Positions 1 through 5,990 of a stretch of 6,282 nt of DNA are shown one piece after another (position 1 is the stretch's first letter; each line of letters begins with the position of its first letter). The notes under the pieces were generated by a model. The model was not told where the DNA came from, made no database searches, and saw only the letters and a program-made list of their open reading frames with translations. Source of the stretch: an uncultured Rhodobacter sp. (GTDB taxonomy: Bacteria > Pseudomonadota > Alphaproteobacteria > Rhodobacterales > Rhodobacteraceae); contig CALGTJ010000471.1 in assembly GCA_937901435.1 (NCBI GenBank), positions 1-6,282 of the forward strand, given 5' to 3'. The translations under genes were made by a program, and so were the position numbers.

Positions 1-45
1 TCCCTCATTGATTCAGAGATCAACAAACCGCGCAAGAGGGGGTGA
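1..45 (+). CDS. C-terminal end of an unidentified protein (partial)
   Basis: The first frame is open from base 1 to a TGA at 43-45 and gives the tail SLIDSEINKPRKRG, a plausible polar, basic C-terminus. The second frame is also open over this stretch (to a TAA at 47-49), so the choice of frame rests on composition only. The gene would run convergently toward hprA and would end about 70 bp before the shared hairpin terminator at 116-148. The family cannot be recognised from 14 residues. Confidence 0.4.
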   Translation, partial: SLIDSEINKPRKRG

Positions 46-110
46 GTAATTACTCGACCACGGAACTCAAAGAGTTGATCCAGAAAATGCGCGTCGAGAA
101 AGTGGCGTAA
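42..110 (+). CDS. tiny ORF (22 codons) overlapping the upstream stop by GTGA
   Basis: GTG at 42-44 overlaps the TGA of the preceding frame (43-45) in a GTGA arrangement typical of translational coupling. The purine run AAGAGGGG lies directly in front. The product ends STTELKELIQKMRVEKVA, which could form a short amphipathic helix, and stops with TAA at 108-110. The same frame has a stop at 9-11, so nothing longer can be read inside this window. It may be a real coupled microprotein, the displaced end of the upstream gene after a frameshift, or chance. I do not recognise a family. Confidence 0.25.
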   Translation: MSNYSTTELKELIQKMRVEKVA

Positions 111-115
111 AACGG

Positions 116-148
116 ATAAAGCCAAGCGCGTTTTTCGCTTGGCTTTAT
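116..148. terminator. bidirectional intrinsic terminator between convergent genes
   Basis: A perfect 13-bp inverted repeat (ATAAAGCCAAGCG at 116-128, its complement at 136-148) encloses a 7-base loop at 129-135. The arms begin with ATAAA and end with TTTAT on either strand, so a stem closed by a short U-rich stretch forms in both directions. It starts 6 bases after the TAA at 108-110 on the + strand and lies 21 bases beyond the hprA stop on the - strand, where it would end the glyA-sgaA-hprA transcript. Confidence 0.75.
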
Positions 149-162
149 CATCCCGGCCAGAG

Positions 163-176
163 CGCCTGATCAGGCG
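163..176. repeat. 14-bp perfect palindrome overlapping the hprA stop codon
   Basis: CGCCTGATCAGGCG reads the same on both strands and includes the TGA stop of hprA (complement of 170-172). A further ATCAGG follows at 177-182. It lies just before the terminator hairpin and could stabilise the mRNA end, but it may simply reflect the codons for the C-terminus. No function is assigned. Confidence 0.4.
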
Positions 177-1129
177 ATCAGGTTATTGCTGGGTGTGCCT
201 GCATTGAAGTTGTTCAGGTGGTCAACCACCTGATCCCACAGGGTTTGCATGGCCTCGTTGCTGGCCCATGCGGTATGCGGCGTCACGATGACATTGGGAC
301 GGTCCAGCACGGCCAGCAGCGGGTTGTCGGGCAGCGGTGGCTCTGTCGTCAGACAGTCAAACCCAATGCCCGCGATCAGCTTTTCATCCAATGCGGCCAC
401 CAGATCGGCCTCATCCACCAACCCGCCACGGGCGCAGTTGATCAGGATCGGACGGCGTTTCATCTTTTCAAACTCGGGCCGCGCGATCATGTTCTTGGTC
501 GAGGGCATCAGCGGCGCATGTAGTGTTATGATGTCGGACCGCTCCAAAACCTCATCCCACGGCGTGTAGAGCGGGCCAAGGCCAGTTGCCCCCTTGTGGG
601 CGGCAAACAGCACCTCCATGCCAAAGGCGCGGGCCAGTGTCGCGACCCCCTGCCCCAAGGCTCCCTCGCCCATGATACCGATCGTTGAATTCGCCAAGTC
701 ATTGATCGGATGGGTGAAAAAGCAGAACTGATCTTCTTCCTGCCATTTCCCGTTGATCACATCCTGACGAAACCCGACAAGACCGCGCCGCAGGGCGAGG
801 ATCAGGGCAAAGGCGTGCTCTGGCACCGTGTTGGTGGCATAGCCGCGCACGTTTGACACCACGATCCCGCGCTCTTTACAGGCGGCCACGTCAAAGCGGT
901 CGTACCCAGTTGCCGGAATGCAGATCATCTTGAGATCCGGCAACTGGTCTATTGCATCGCGCCCAATCGGAACCTTGTTCGAGATGGCGATATCGGCCCC
1001 TTGCAGGCGTTCGACGACCTGATCGGGGGCGGTTCTGTCATGTTCGATCCACTCGTGGTCGAAAGAGGGCTTTGTCAGGGTGACTGACGGGCCGATGGTG
1101 GAACGATCAAGAAAGACGATACGGGCCAT
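170..1129 (-). CDS. hprA: hydroxypyruvate reductase (D-2-hydroxyacid dehydrogenase family)
   Basis: This 319-residue cytosolic enzyme is expected to reduce hydroxypyruvate to D-glycerate with NAD(P)H, the step after SgaA in the serine cycle. The N-terminal substrate domain covers about residues 1-100, with ATGYDRFD at 73-80. The Rossmann domain follows, with a glycine loop GEGALG at 154-159. The catalytic triad of the family is complete: Arg234 in NCARGGLVDE, Glu263 in TTEPPLPDNP, and His285 in TPHTAWAS. The length fits the glycerate dehydrogenase/HprA branch. At the end of the second Rossmann strand (VLFAAHKG, 173-180) there is no Asp to hold the adenosine ribose, so NADPH or mixed cofactor use is likely; this is inference. 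The ATG at 1129-1127 has AAGGA six bases upstream (1140-1136). It is the last gene of the operon, 35 bp after sgaA and followed by a hairpin terminator. Glyoxylate reductase is the main alternative activity. Confidence 0.9.
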   Translation of the reverse strand: MARIVFLDRSTIGPSVTLTKPSFDHEWIEHDRTAPDQVVERLQGADIAISNKVPIGRDAIDQLPDLKMICIPATGYDRFDVAACKERGIVVSNVRGYATNTVPEHAFALILALRRGLVGFRQDVINGKWQEEDQFCFFTHPINDLANSTIGIMGEGALGQGVATLARAFGMEVLFAAHKGATGLGPLYTPWDEVLERSDIITLHAPLMPSTKNMIARPEFEKMKRRPILINCARGGLVDEADLVAALDEKLIAGIGFDCLTTEPPLPDNPLLAVLDRPNVIVTPHTAWASNEAMQTLWDQVVDHLNNFNAGTPSNNLIA

Positions 1130-1164
1130 ATTGGGTCCTTTAGGTTGGCGAGAGGTCTGCGCAG

Positions 1165-2355
1165 TTATTCAGCAGCAATGCGCATTTCAGAGCTGGTCTT
1201 GGCGAAATAGTCAATCGCCGCACCGACGCCGGAGCCCGATACAAAGGGGATCCCCGCGTCGCGCATGGCAATCTCTGCCCCACCCAGCGCAGAGAGGATC
1301 ATCAACTCGTTCGTCCAGCCCAGATGACCGATCCGGAACACCTTGCCCGCCACTTTGCTGAGGCCCGCGCCAAGCGACAGATCGTATTTGTAATAGGCGA
1401 TCTTGATCACCTCATTGGCGTCAAATCCTTCGGGCACCATGATCGCGGTCACGGTGTCAGAGTTCCACTCTGGACCCTGCGCACAGGTCTTGAGGCCCCA
1501 TGCCGCGACAGCCGCGCGTACAGCTTCGGCCATACGGTGATGCCGGGCAAAGATATTTTCCAGACCCTCCTCAAAGATCAGATCCAGCGACGCGCGCAGA
1601 CCACGCAGCAAGGTCGTTGCTGGTGTATAGGGGAAATAGCCCTGCGCGTTGGTCTTGATCATGTCCTGATAGTCAAAGAAGCAGACAGGCAGAGTCGAGG
1701 TTGTGCGCGCCTCGATGGCCTTTTGGCTGACGCCGACAATGGTCAGGCCTGTAGGGAGCATAAAGCCTTTCTGCGAGCCGCTGACAGCCACATCAACGCC
1801 CCACTCGTCCATGCGGAAGTCAATCGAGCCAATCGAGCTGACGCCATCCATGAACAGCAGCGCCGGGTGGTTCAGATCGTCCAGAACCTTGCGCAGGCCC
1901 GCCACGTCAGAGGTGACACCAGTGGCGGTCTCGTTGTGGCAGATCAGAACGGCCTTGATCTTGTGATCGGTGTCGGCGGCCAGACGGGTGCGGTATTCTT
2001 CCAGCGGCGCGCCTTTGCCCCAGTCCTGCTCGATCGCATCGACATCCAGACCAAAGCGCTGGCACATATCGACCCAGAGGAACGAGAACTGACCAAAGAC
2101 AGAGGTCAGAACCTTGTCACCGGCCGACAACGTGTTGGCAATGGCGGATTCCCAACCACCCGTGCCCGAGCCCGGGAAGACAAAGACATGACCGGTCTCT
2201 GTGCGGAACACTTTTTTCAGGTCGGCCAGCAAGGGCTTGATGAAATCCGGGAAATCCGGGGCGCGGTGATCCTCTAGGGCGATGTCCATCGCCTGACGCA
2301 CCTGAAAGGGCATATTCGTTGGGCCGGGAACGGCCAATCCTTTGAAACCTGGCAT
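1165..2355 (-). CDS. sgaA: serine--glyoxylate aminotransferase
   Basis: This PLP-dependent class V aminotransferase of 396 residues transfers the amino group of serine to glyoxylate, giving hydroxypyruvate and glycine. Visible family features are the N-terminal AVPGPTN (8-14), the cofactor loop PGSGTGG (61-67), HNETATG (140-146), the PLP-ring Asp170 in FMDGVSSIGS, the Schiff-base Lys196 in SGSQKG, and Arg341 in FRIGHLG, which probably binds the substrate carboxylate. An ATG 18 codons further upstream would extend the ORF to 2409, but that start lies inside glyA and has no ribosome site. The chosen ATG (2355-2353) has AGGGAG nine bases upstream (2370-2365), and MPGFKGLAVPGPTN matches the usual family start. 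It lies 29 bp after glyA and 35 bp before hprA, whose enzyme uses its hydroxypyruvate product. Alanine-glyoxylate activity is possible, but the neighbours favour serine as donor. Confidence 0.93.
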   Translation of the reverse strand: MPGFKGLAVPGPTNMPFQVRQAMDIALEDHRAPDFPDFIKPLLADLKKVFRTETGHVFVFPGSGTGGWESAIANTLSAGDKVLTSVFGQFSFLWVDMCQRFGLDVDAIEQDWGKGAPLEEYRTRLAADTDHKIKAVLICHNETATGVTSDVAGLRKVLDDLNHPALLFMDGVSSIGSIDFRMDEWGVDVAVSGSQKGFMLPTGLTIVGVSQKAIEARTTSTLPVCFFDYQDMIKTNAQGYFPYTPATTLLRGLRASLDLIFEEGLENIFARHHRMAEAVRAAVAAWGLKTCAQGPEWNSDTVTAIMVPEGFDANEVIKIAYYKYDLSLGAGLSKVAGKVFRIGHLGWTNELMILSALGGAEIAMRDAGIPFVSGSGVGAAIDYFAKTSSEMRIAAE

Positions 2356-2364
2356 TGTTTTAGT

Positions 2365-2370
2365 CTCCCT
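2365..2370 (-). promoter_or_regulatory. ribosome binding site that fixes the sgaA start
   Basis: Read on the - strand this is AGGGAG, nine bases before the ATG at 2355-2353. The longer in-frame ATG at 2409 has no comparable site and would overlap the end of glyA by 25 bases. This supports the shorter, 396-residue SgaA. Confidence 0.75.
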
Positions 2371-2384
2371 CTGTCTGGAGTTTA

Positions 2385-3692
2385 TCAATAAATTGGAAAG
2401 CGGCGGCACAGCGCCTCGACACTTGAACGGACGCCGGCCTCGACCTCGGCATTTGCCTCTGCTCCGTTGGCGGCTAGCCCATCCAGAACCTGAGTAATCA
2501 GCTCGCCCACCTGGGCAAACTCTGCCGCGCCAAACCCTCGGGTTGTGGCAGCGGGTGAACCTAACCGGATGCCAGACGTTACCGTGGGCTTTTCCGGATC
2601 ATTCGGTATTCCGTTCTTGTTACATGTGATGTGGGCACGGCCAAGCGCAGCCTCGGCCTCGTTGCCCTTGACGCCTTTGGGGCGCAAATCGACCAACATC
2701 AGATGGGTGTCAGTGCCGCCAGACACGATGTTGAACCCGTTCGTCAGCAGGGTCTTGGCCAGCACATCGGCATTCTCGATCACGCTTGCGATATAGTCAC
2801 GGTAGCCGGGCTGAAGCGCCTCACCAAAGGCAACCGCCTTGCCTGCGATCACATGCATCAGCGGCCCCCCCTGAAGACCGGGGAAGATCGCAGAATTCAT
2901 CTTTTTCGCGATAGCCTCGTCATTGGTCAGGATCATCCCGCCCCTTGGACCGCGCAGGGTCTTGTGGGTCGTTGTCGTCGCCACATGGGCATATTCCATC
3001 GGGCTGGGGTGCAGACCAGCCGCCACCAGACCCGAAAAATGCGCCATATCGACCAGCAGATAGGCCCCGACCTCATCCGCCACTGCGCGGAAGCGGGCGA
3101 AATCAATCTGGCGCGGATAGGCGGAACCGCCCGCGATGATGATGGTGGGTTTATGCTCTCGCGCCAGATCGGCCATGGCGTCATAGTCGATGCGCTCGTC
3201 CGCCCCCAGACCGTAGGACACGGCGTTGAACCACTTGCCCGACATATTGGGGCGCGCGCCATGGGTCAGGTGACCGCCTGCATCCAGCGACAGACCAAGG
3301 ATCGTGTCACCGGGCTTTGCCAGCGCCAGAAACACGCCTTGGTTCGCTTGACTACCAGAGTTGGGCTGGACGTTGGCGAATTTGCAGCCAAACAATTCAC
3401 ACGCCCGCGCAATGGCCAGATCCTCGACCACATCCACATGCTGACAACCGCCGTAATAGCGACGCCCGGAATAGCCCTCGGCGTATTTGTTGGTCAGGAT
3501 GCTGCCCGCTGCGTCAAGAACGGCCTGACTGACGATGTTTTCAGAGGCGATCAACTCGATCTCGTCGCGCTGACGGCCCATTTCGCGGTCGATAGCCTGT
3601 GCGATTTGCGGATCCGCCGCCGCGATCCGGGTCGAGAAAAACGCCTCTGCGATGTCAGAGCGTGTGATGTCGAGGGGGGCTTGTCCATCCAT
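2385..3692 (-). CDS. glyA: serine hydroxymethyltransferase
   Basis: This 435-residue cytosolic PLP enzyme interconverts glycine plus 5,10-methylene-THF with serine plus THF. In the serine cycle it runs toward serine and is the entry point of C1 units. Characteristic blocks are IELIASEN (45-52, with the catalytic Glu51), [15 protein letters not shown] (68-82), NSGSQAN (111-117), [10 protein letters not shown] (213-222, PLP-ring Asp215), and [14 protein letters not shown] (239-252, with Lys244 as Schiff-base lysine). All key residues are intact. The first roughly 25 residues are not strongly family-like and differ from what I recall of housekeeping alphaproteobacterial GlyA. That, plus the operon with sgaA and hprA, suggests a pathway-dedicated paralogue; this is inference. 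The ATG at 3692-3690 has AGGA nine bases upstream (3705-3702). It is the first gene of the operon and is divergent from the ScfR-type regulator across 322 bp. Confidence 0.95.
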   Translation of the reverse strand: MDGQAPLDITRSDIAEAFFSTRIAAADPQIAQAIDREMGRQRDEIELIASENIVSQAVLDAAGSILTNKYAEGYSGRRYYGGCQHVDVVEDLAIARACELFGCKFANVQPNSGSQANQGVFLALAKPGDTILGLSLDAGGHLTHGARPNMSGKWFNAVSYGLGADERIDYDAMADLAREHKPTIIIAGGSAYPRQIDFARFRAVADEVGAYLLVDMAHFSGLVAAGLHPSPMEYAHVATTTTHKTLRGPRGGMILTNDEAIAKKMNSAIFPGLQGGPLMHVIAGKAVAFGEALQPGYRDYIASVIENADVLAKTLLTNGFNIVSGGTDTHLMLVDLRPKGVKGNEAEAALGRAHITCNKNGIPNDPEKPTVTSGIRLGSPAATTRGFGAAEFAQVGELITQVLDGLAANGAEANAEVEAGVRSSVEALCRRFPIY

Positions 3693-3963
3693 TCGGGGAG
3701 TTCCTATTCTAAAAGCTGGGGGATTGGGGGTGTGACGCCCAAAAATCGCGGGAGGTCACGTCGCGAGCGACAGCTATATGTCCTGATCGCGGATATGATC
3801 CGAAGTTCGGCCCAAACGGGACCGCCCCAAAGACGTGCGATTGTGTCAATAATTCCCCTCCCAGAGAGCCCGCAAGTGAGTCGGGCGGCCTGTCCGGCCA
3901 TCTGTGGTATACCTAAAGCCAAGCGATCCGGAATGCTCACATTTTCGGGTTTATGTGTTGCTC

Positions 3964-4000
3964 GTTGTGATAAATTTCTTGTCACTATGTTATGTTGTGA
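3964..4000. repeat. GTTGTGA direct repeats and an overlapping inverted repeat (candidate operator)
   Basis: GTTGTGA occurs at 3964-3970 and again at 3994-4000, exactly 30 bp apart (about three helical turns), each followed by an A+T-rich stretch. The first copy overlaps an imperfect dyad, GTGATA (3967-3972) with TGTCAC (3980-3985), matching at five of six pairs. The second copy falls in the spacer of the predicted promoter of the regulator. A protein bound here would block that promoter, as expected for autoregulation. The identity of the binding protein is inferred from position only. Confidence 0.4.
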
Positions 4001-4007
4001 ATATTCT
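3979..4007 (+). promoter_or_regulatory. candidate sigma70 promoter of the ScfR-type regulator
   Basis: TTGTCA (3979-3984, five of six matches to TTGACA) is followed after 17 bp by TATTCT (4002-4007, four of six matches to TATAAT). Transcription would begin about 4013-4015, at or next to the ATG at 4015, so the mRNA would be leaderless. In agreement, no Shine-Dalgarno is visible before this ATG, unlike the other genes here. A second pairing, TTGTGA (3965-3970) with TATGTT (3986-3991), has a short 15-bp spacer and is less likely. Confidence 0.4.
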
Positions 4008-4014
4008 GACGCTC

Positions 4015-5421
4015 ATGAAAAAGACATTCATCGGGCCGCGCCTCCGGCAACTGCGGCGACAACGCAAAGAAACCCAGGCCGAGATGGCCAAGACCATCGG
4101 TGTCAGCGCGTCCTATGTAAACATGCTGGAAAACAACCAACGCAGCCTGTCGGTCTCTGTCTTGATGGCGATAGAGCAAGCCTATCAAGTGGATTGGCGC
4201 GGTCTGGTCAGCGACGAAAGCGCGACGACGCTGACAGAGTTGCGCACGGTGTTTCAGGATCCGGTCTTTTCCGGCGCGACACCGGACCTTCAGGAATTGC
4301 GCTCTGTGATCGACCATGCCCCGACGGTGGTTCACAATCTGCTTCAGATTTATCGCAGTCACCGCATGACACTGGATCGACTGATGCGCTCGCAAGCGGG
4401 GCAAGGGTCAGAGGATCTGCTGGCCTCGTCGCCCGAATCAATCATCCATGACTTTTTCAGAGACCACAAAAACCATTTTCCCGAACTGGAACGCGCCGCA
4501 GAACGATTGCGTCAGGAAGAACCTTGCGGATCAGACGAGGTGTTGCTGGTCCTCAAGAACCGCCTGACGCAAAAGCACGGAATTTCCGTACGCATCAAAT
4601 CCATCGACGATATGTCACGCGCCCTGCGGGTCTTTAACCGAGAGATTTCGGCCCTGTACCTGTCAGAAGCGCTGGACCACCAGAACCGCACGTTTCAACT
4701 GGCGCATATGTTGTGCCTGCTGGAATTGAACGACGTCATCGCGCAATTGACCGCGGAAAGCGGGATCACCTCGCCCTCTGGCCTGACACGCTGTCATGTG
4801 GAACTGGCCAATTATTTTGCCGCCGCGTTTCTGATGCCCTACGAGACCTTTCGGGAGGCCGCAGAGCGCACGCGCTACGACGTGGATCGCCTTGCGGCCA
4901 CCTTTGGTGTCTCGTTCGAACAGGTCTGCCACCGCCTGACGACCCTGCAACGCAAAGGGTCAGAGGGCGTGCCGTTTTTCTTTCTGCGGATCGACAAAGC
5001 GGGAAACGTGACCAAGCGGTTCAATGCGACCAGCTTTAATCTTGCGGAATATGGCGGATCTTGCCCCGTATGGAACATCCACACCACATTTCGCGCGCCC
5101 GGCGTAGTCCATCCACAGCTTGTCGAACTGCCCGATGGAGAGCGGTTTTTCACCGTTAGCCGCACGACAGACAGGCCTGTATACAGTTATGAAACTCAAG
5201 ATCGCCGTCTGGCGCTGGCCTTGGGTTGCTCTATCGAGCACGCAGATCGCATTGAATATGCCAATCAATTCAACCTCGCGGCAGAGCGTCTTTTCAGCCC
5301 GATCGGAATTAGCTGTCACCTTTGCCCAAGGGCGTCCTGCTCGCAACGGGCCCATCAGCCTTTGGTGGTCGAGTTGTTCATCGACACGGACCGTCGCGGC
5401 GATACCCGCTATGAAAGCTGA
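4015..5421 (+). CDS. ScfR-family (short-chain acyl-CoA-responsive) transcriptional regulator
   Basis: This 468-residue DNA-binding protein belongs to the family of PccR (Rhodobacter sphaeroides), RamB (Corynebacterium) and PrpR (Mycobacterium), which sense short-chain acyl-CoAs and control their metabolism. An XRE-type HTH lies at about 6-62 (GPRLRQLRRQRKETQAEMA, then GVSASYVNMLENNQRSLS). A central IrrE/ImmA-like domain follows at about 180-320, with RTFQLAHMLCLLEL (225-238) in place of an HExxH zinc motif and ANYFAAAFLMP (265-275); it is probably non-catalytic. The C-terminal ScfR domain carries GGSCPVWN (347-354), ALGC (402-405) and GISCHLCPRASC (431-442). Cys405, 434, 437 and 442 match the positions where PrpR holds a 4Fe-4S cluster. 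An in-frame GTG at 3904 would add 37 residues unlike the family; the ATG at 4015 is preferred because MKKTFIGPRLRQLRR fits the usual start. Divergence from glyA makes the serine-cycle operon its likely target; the ligand is unknown. Confidence 0.85.
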   Translation: MKKTFIGPRLRQLRRQRKETQAEMAKTIGVSASYVNMLENNQRSLSVSVLMAIEQAYQVDWRGLVSDESATTLTELRTVFQDPVFSGATPDLQELRSVIDHAPTVVHNLLQIYRSHRMTLDRLMRSQAGQGSEDLLASSPESIIHDFFRDHKNHFPELERAAERLRQEEPCGSDEVLLVLKNRLTQKHGISVRIKSIDDMSRALRVFNREISALYLSEALDHQNRTFQLAHMLCLLELNDVIAQLTAESGITSPSGLTRCHVELANYFAAAFLMPYETFREAAERTRYDVDRLAATFGVSFEQVCHRLTTLQRKGSEGVPFFFLRIDKAGNVTKRFNATSFNLAEYGGSCPVWNIHTTFRAPGVVHPQLVELPDGERFFTVSRTTDRPVYSYETQDRRLALALGCSIEHADRIEYANQFNLAAERLFSPIGISCHLCPRASCSQRAHQPLVVELFIDTDRRGDTRYES

Positions 5422-5499
5422 CTGTCGCGTTTCTCGGCACGGCGAACGCATCATTTAACGGGTTTGAAACCTTGATGTCTGGCAGTGTCAAAAGAGTCA

Positions 5500-5514
5500 G
5501 GTTTCTTCGAAACC
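5500..5514. repeat. short perfect hairpin downstream of the regulator
   Basis: GGTTTC-TTC-GAAACC forms a 6-bp stem with a 3-base loop, about 80 bases after the stop of the regulator. A related GGTTT-G-AAACC lies at 5461-5471. Only a weak T stretch (CTTTG) follows, so it may contribute to 3'-end formation but is not a textbook terminator. Confidence 0.35.
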
Positions 5515-5564
5515 GCTTTGTGCGTGATCAGTAAGGGTATTTCATGATCAAGGTGATCAGATCA

Positions 5565-5583
5565 GCGGCAACCGCAGTCTTTT
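5565..5583 (+). terminator. weak candidate terminator of the ScfR-type gene
   Basis: GCGG-CAA-CCGC (5565-5575) is a short G+C-only stem followed by AGTCTTTT, the only stem plus T-run arrangement on the + strand between the two convergent genes. The 4-bp stem is short, so efficiency would be low. Confidence 0.25.
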
Positions 5584-5606
5584 AAATCGACACCTAAAAT
5601 AGGCCC

Positions 5607-5638
5607 TCCCAAAACCACGAGCAGAGTTGGCTTTGGGA
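5607..5638. repeat. 11-bp imperfect hairpin in the convergent intergenic region
   Basis: TCCCAAA-A-CCA (5607-5617) pairs with TGG-C-TTTGGGA (5628-5638), with one A:C mismatch and a 10-base loop. No U-run follows on the + strand. On the - strand the flank continues AGGGCCTATTTTAGG, a delayed T run. It could stop or stabilise the transcript of the small gene at 5971-5696, but this is uncertain. Confidence 0.4.
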
Positions 5639-5658
5639 ATAGCTTACAGCAGCCCTTA

Positions 5659-5686
5659 TTTTGCCCGCTAAAAACCGGGGGCAAAA
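5659..5686. repeat. 8-bp inverted repeat just beyond the small membrane-protein gene
   Basis: TTTTGCCC (5659-5666) and GGGCAAAA (5679-5686) form a perfect 8-bp stem with a 12-base loop, beginning 10 bases after the stop codon of the small gene. The T run is on the 5' side and the A run on the 3' side on both strands, the reverse of an intrinsic terminator. mRNA 3'-end stabilisation is possible. Confidence 0.4.
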
Positions 5687-5695
5687 CAATCAGGT

Positions 5696-5971
5696 TCAAT
5701 CGGCAGTGCCAAAGGCACTTCCCGCGTTGGATGGCATGGCGCCAACCGTGTATTCGACATTGGACAGGTTTTCAAAAAGCCACTGATTGGCACATTCCTG
5801 CGTATCTTCGATACAAGGCTGAGGCGCGACAGCCGCCACATCTTTTGTGCCCTCAAGGCCAAGCATACCAGTCGCCCATAATGTAATCACAGCCACAAGC
5901 GCGGCGGTTGCAAAAGTCAGGCGAACTGGAAAATGGATTGTATTTGGAAAGTTTGTATCAAGAACCGTCAT
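5696..5971 (-). CDS. small single-pass membrane protein of unknown function
   Basis: The product has 91 residues. I do not recognise its family. About residues 18-39 (LTFATAALVAVITLW and following) form one hydrophobic segment, with Arg17 just before it and mostly acidic residues after it, which favours an N-inside anchor with the C-terminus in the periplasm. The exported part is Pro/Ala-rich (VAAVAPQP), then has two cysteines, Cys53 and Cys60, in QPCIEDTQECANQWLFENL; these could form a disulfide. The gene is supported by a strong GGGAGG site (5982-5977) five bases before the ATG at 5971-5969. It converges on the ScfR-type gene, leaving 274 bp, and is transcribed away from a region with CtrA-like boxes. 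An uncleaved signal anchor is assumed; a cleaved signal peptide cannot be excluded. Confidence 0.7.
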   Translation of the reverse strand: MTVLDTNFPNTIHFPVRLTFATAALVAVITLWATGMLGLEGTKDVAAVAPQPCIEDTQECANQWLFENLSNVEYTVGAMPSNAGSAFGTAD

Positions 5972-5990
5972 ATAGGCCTCCCATAATGAG

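Larger units (their letters stand above)
3693..4014. promoter_or_regulatory. divergent control region between glyA and the ScfR-type regulator
   Basis: These 322 bp separate two divergent start codons and hold no convincing gene. Small inverted repeats are GTCGC-GA-GCGAC (3760-3771), CGGAT-ATG-ATCCG (3790-3802) and the palindrome GGTATACC (3906-3913). A perfect TTGACA is read on the - strand at 3849-3844, but no A+T-rich -10 lies at the right distance. An alternative for glyA is TTGCGG with ATTATT about 16 bp later, overlapping that same TTGACA; this is weak. The section nearest the regulator (3941-4014) is clearly more A+T-rich than the rest and carries the promoter and repeats listed separately. 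I see no riboswitch. The ScfR box reported for PccR (TTTGCAA-N4-TTGCAAA) is absent. Confidence 0.6.

Noticed and set aside
1324..2277. 317-codon open frame on the + strand
   Set aside because: It lies fully antisense to sgaA, which has complete PLP-enzyme motifs. The + strand translation has no recognisable domain.
2356..2409. 18-residue N-terminal extension of SgaA
   Set aside because: It overlaps the glyA end, lacks a Shine-Dalgarno, and would place the real AGGGAG site inside the coding region.
3844..3849. Perfect TTGACA (- strand) as -35 of glyA
   Set aside because: The bases 16-18 bp downstream are G+C-rich (GGCGGT), so no -10 supports it. It is kept only as a remark in the intergenic entry.
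3693..3900. Glycine- or THF-type riboswitch ahead of glyA
   Set aside because: I could not find the conserved cores or paired helices expected for these aptamers on the - strand.
3704..3985. 93-codon ORF on the - strand in the divergent intergenic region
   Set aside because: It overlaps the regulator promoter, has no ribosome site or recognisable domain, and has a composition unlike the neighbouring proteins.
3904..4014. 37-residue N-terminal extension of the regulator from GTG 3904
   Set aside because: It is hydrophobic and unlike the family, has no ribosome site, and would place coding sequence over the predicted promoter and repeats. The HTH begins normally from ATG 4015.
2631..4451. 606-codon open frame on the + strand
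   Set aside because: It runs antisense through glyA, the intergenic region and the regulator, with low-complexity, His/Arg/Gln-rich translation. It is a shadow of G+C-rich codon use in glyA, whose catalytic motifs are all intact on the other strand.
5908..5914. TTGCAAA, half of the PccR-type ScfR box
   Set aside because: It is a single half-site inside the coding sequence of the small gene, with no partner TTTGCAA at 4-bp spacing. Chance is the simplest reading.
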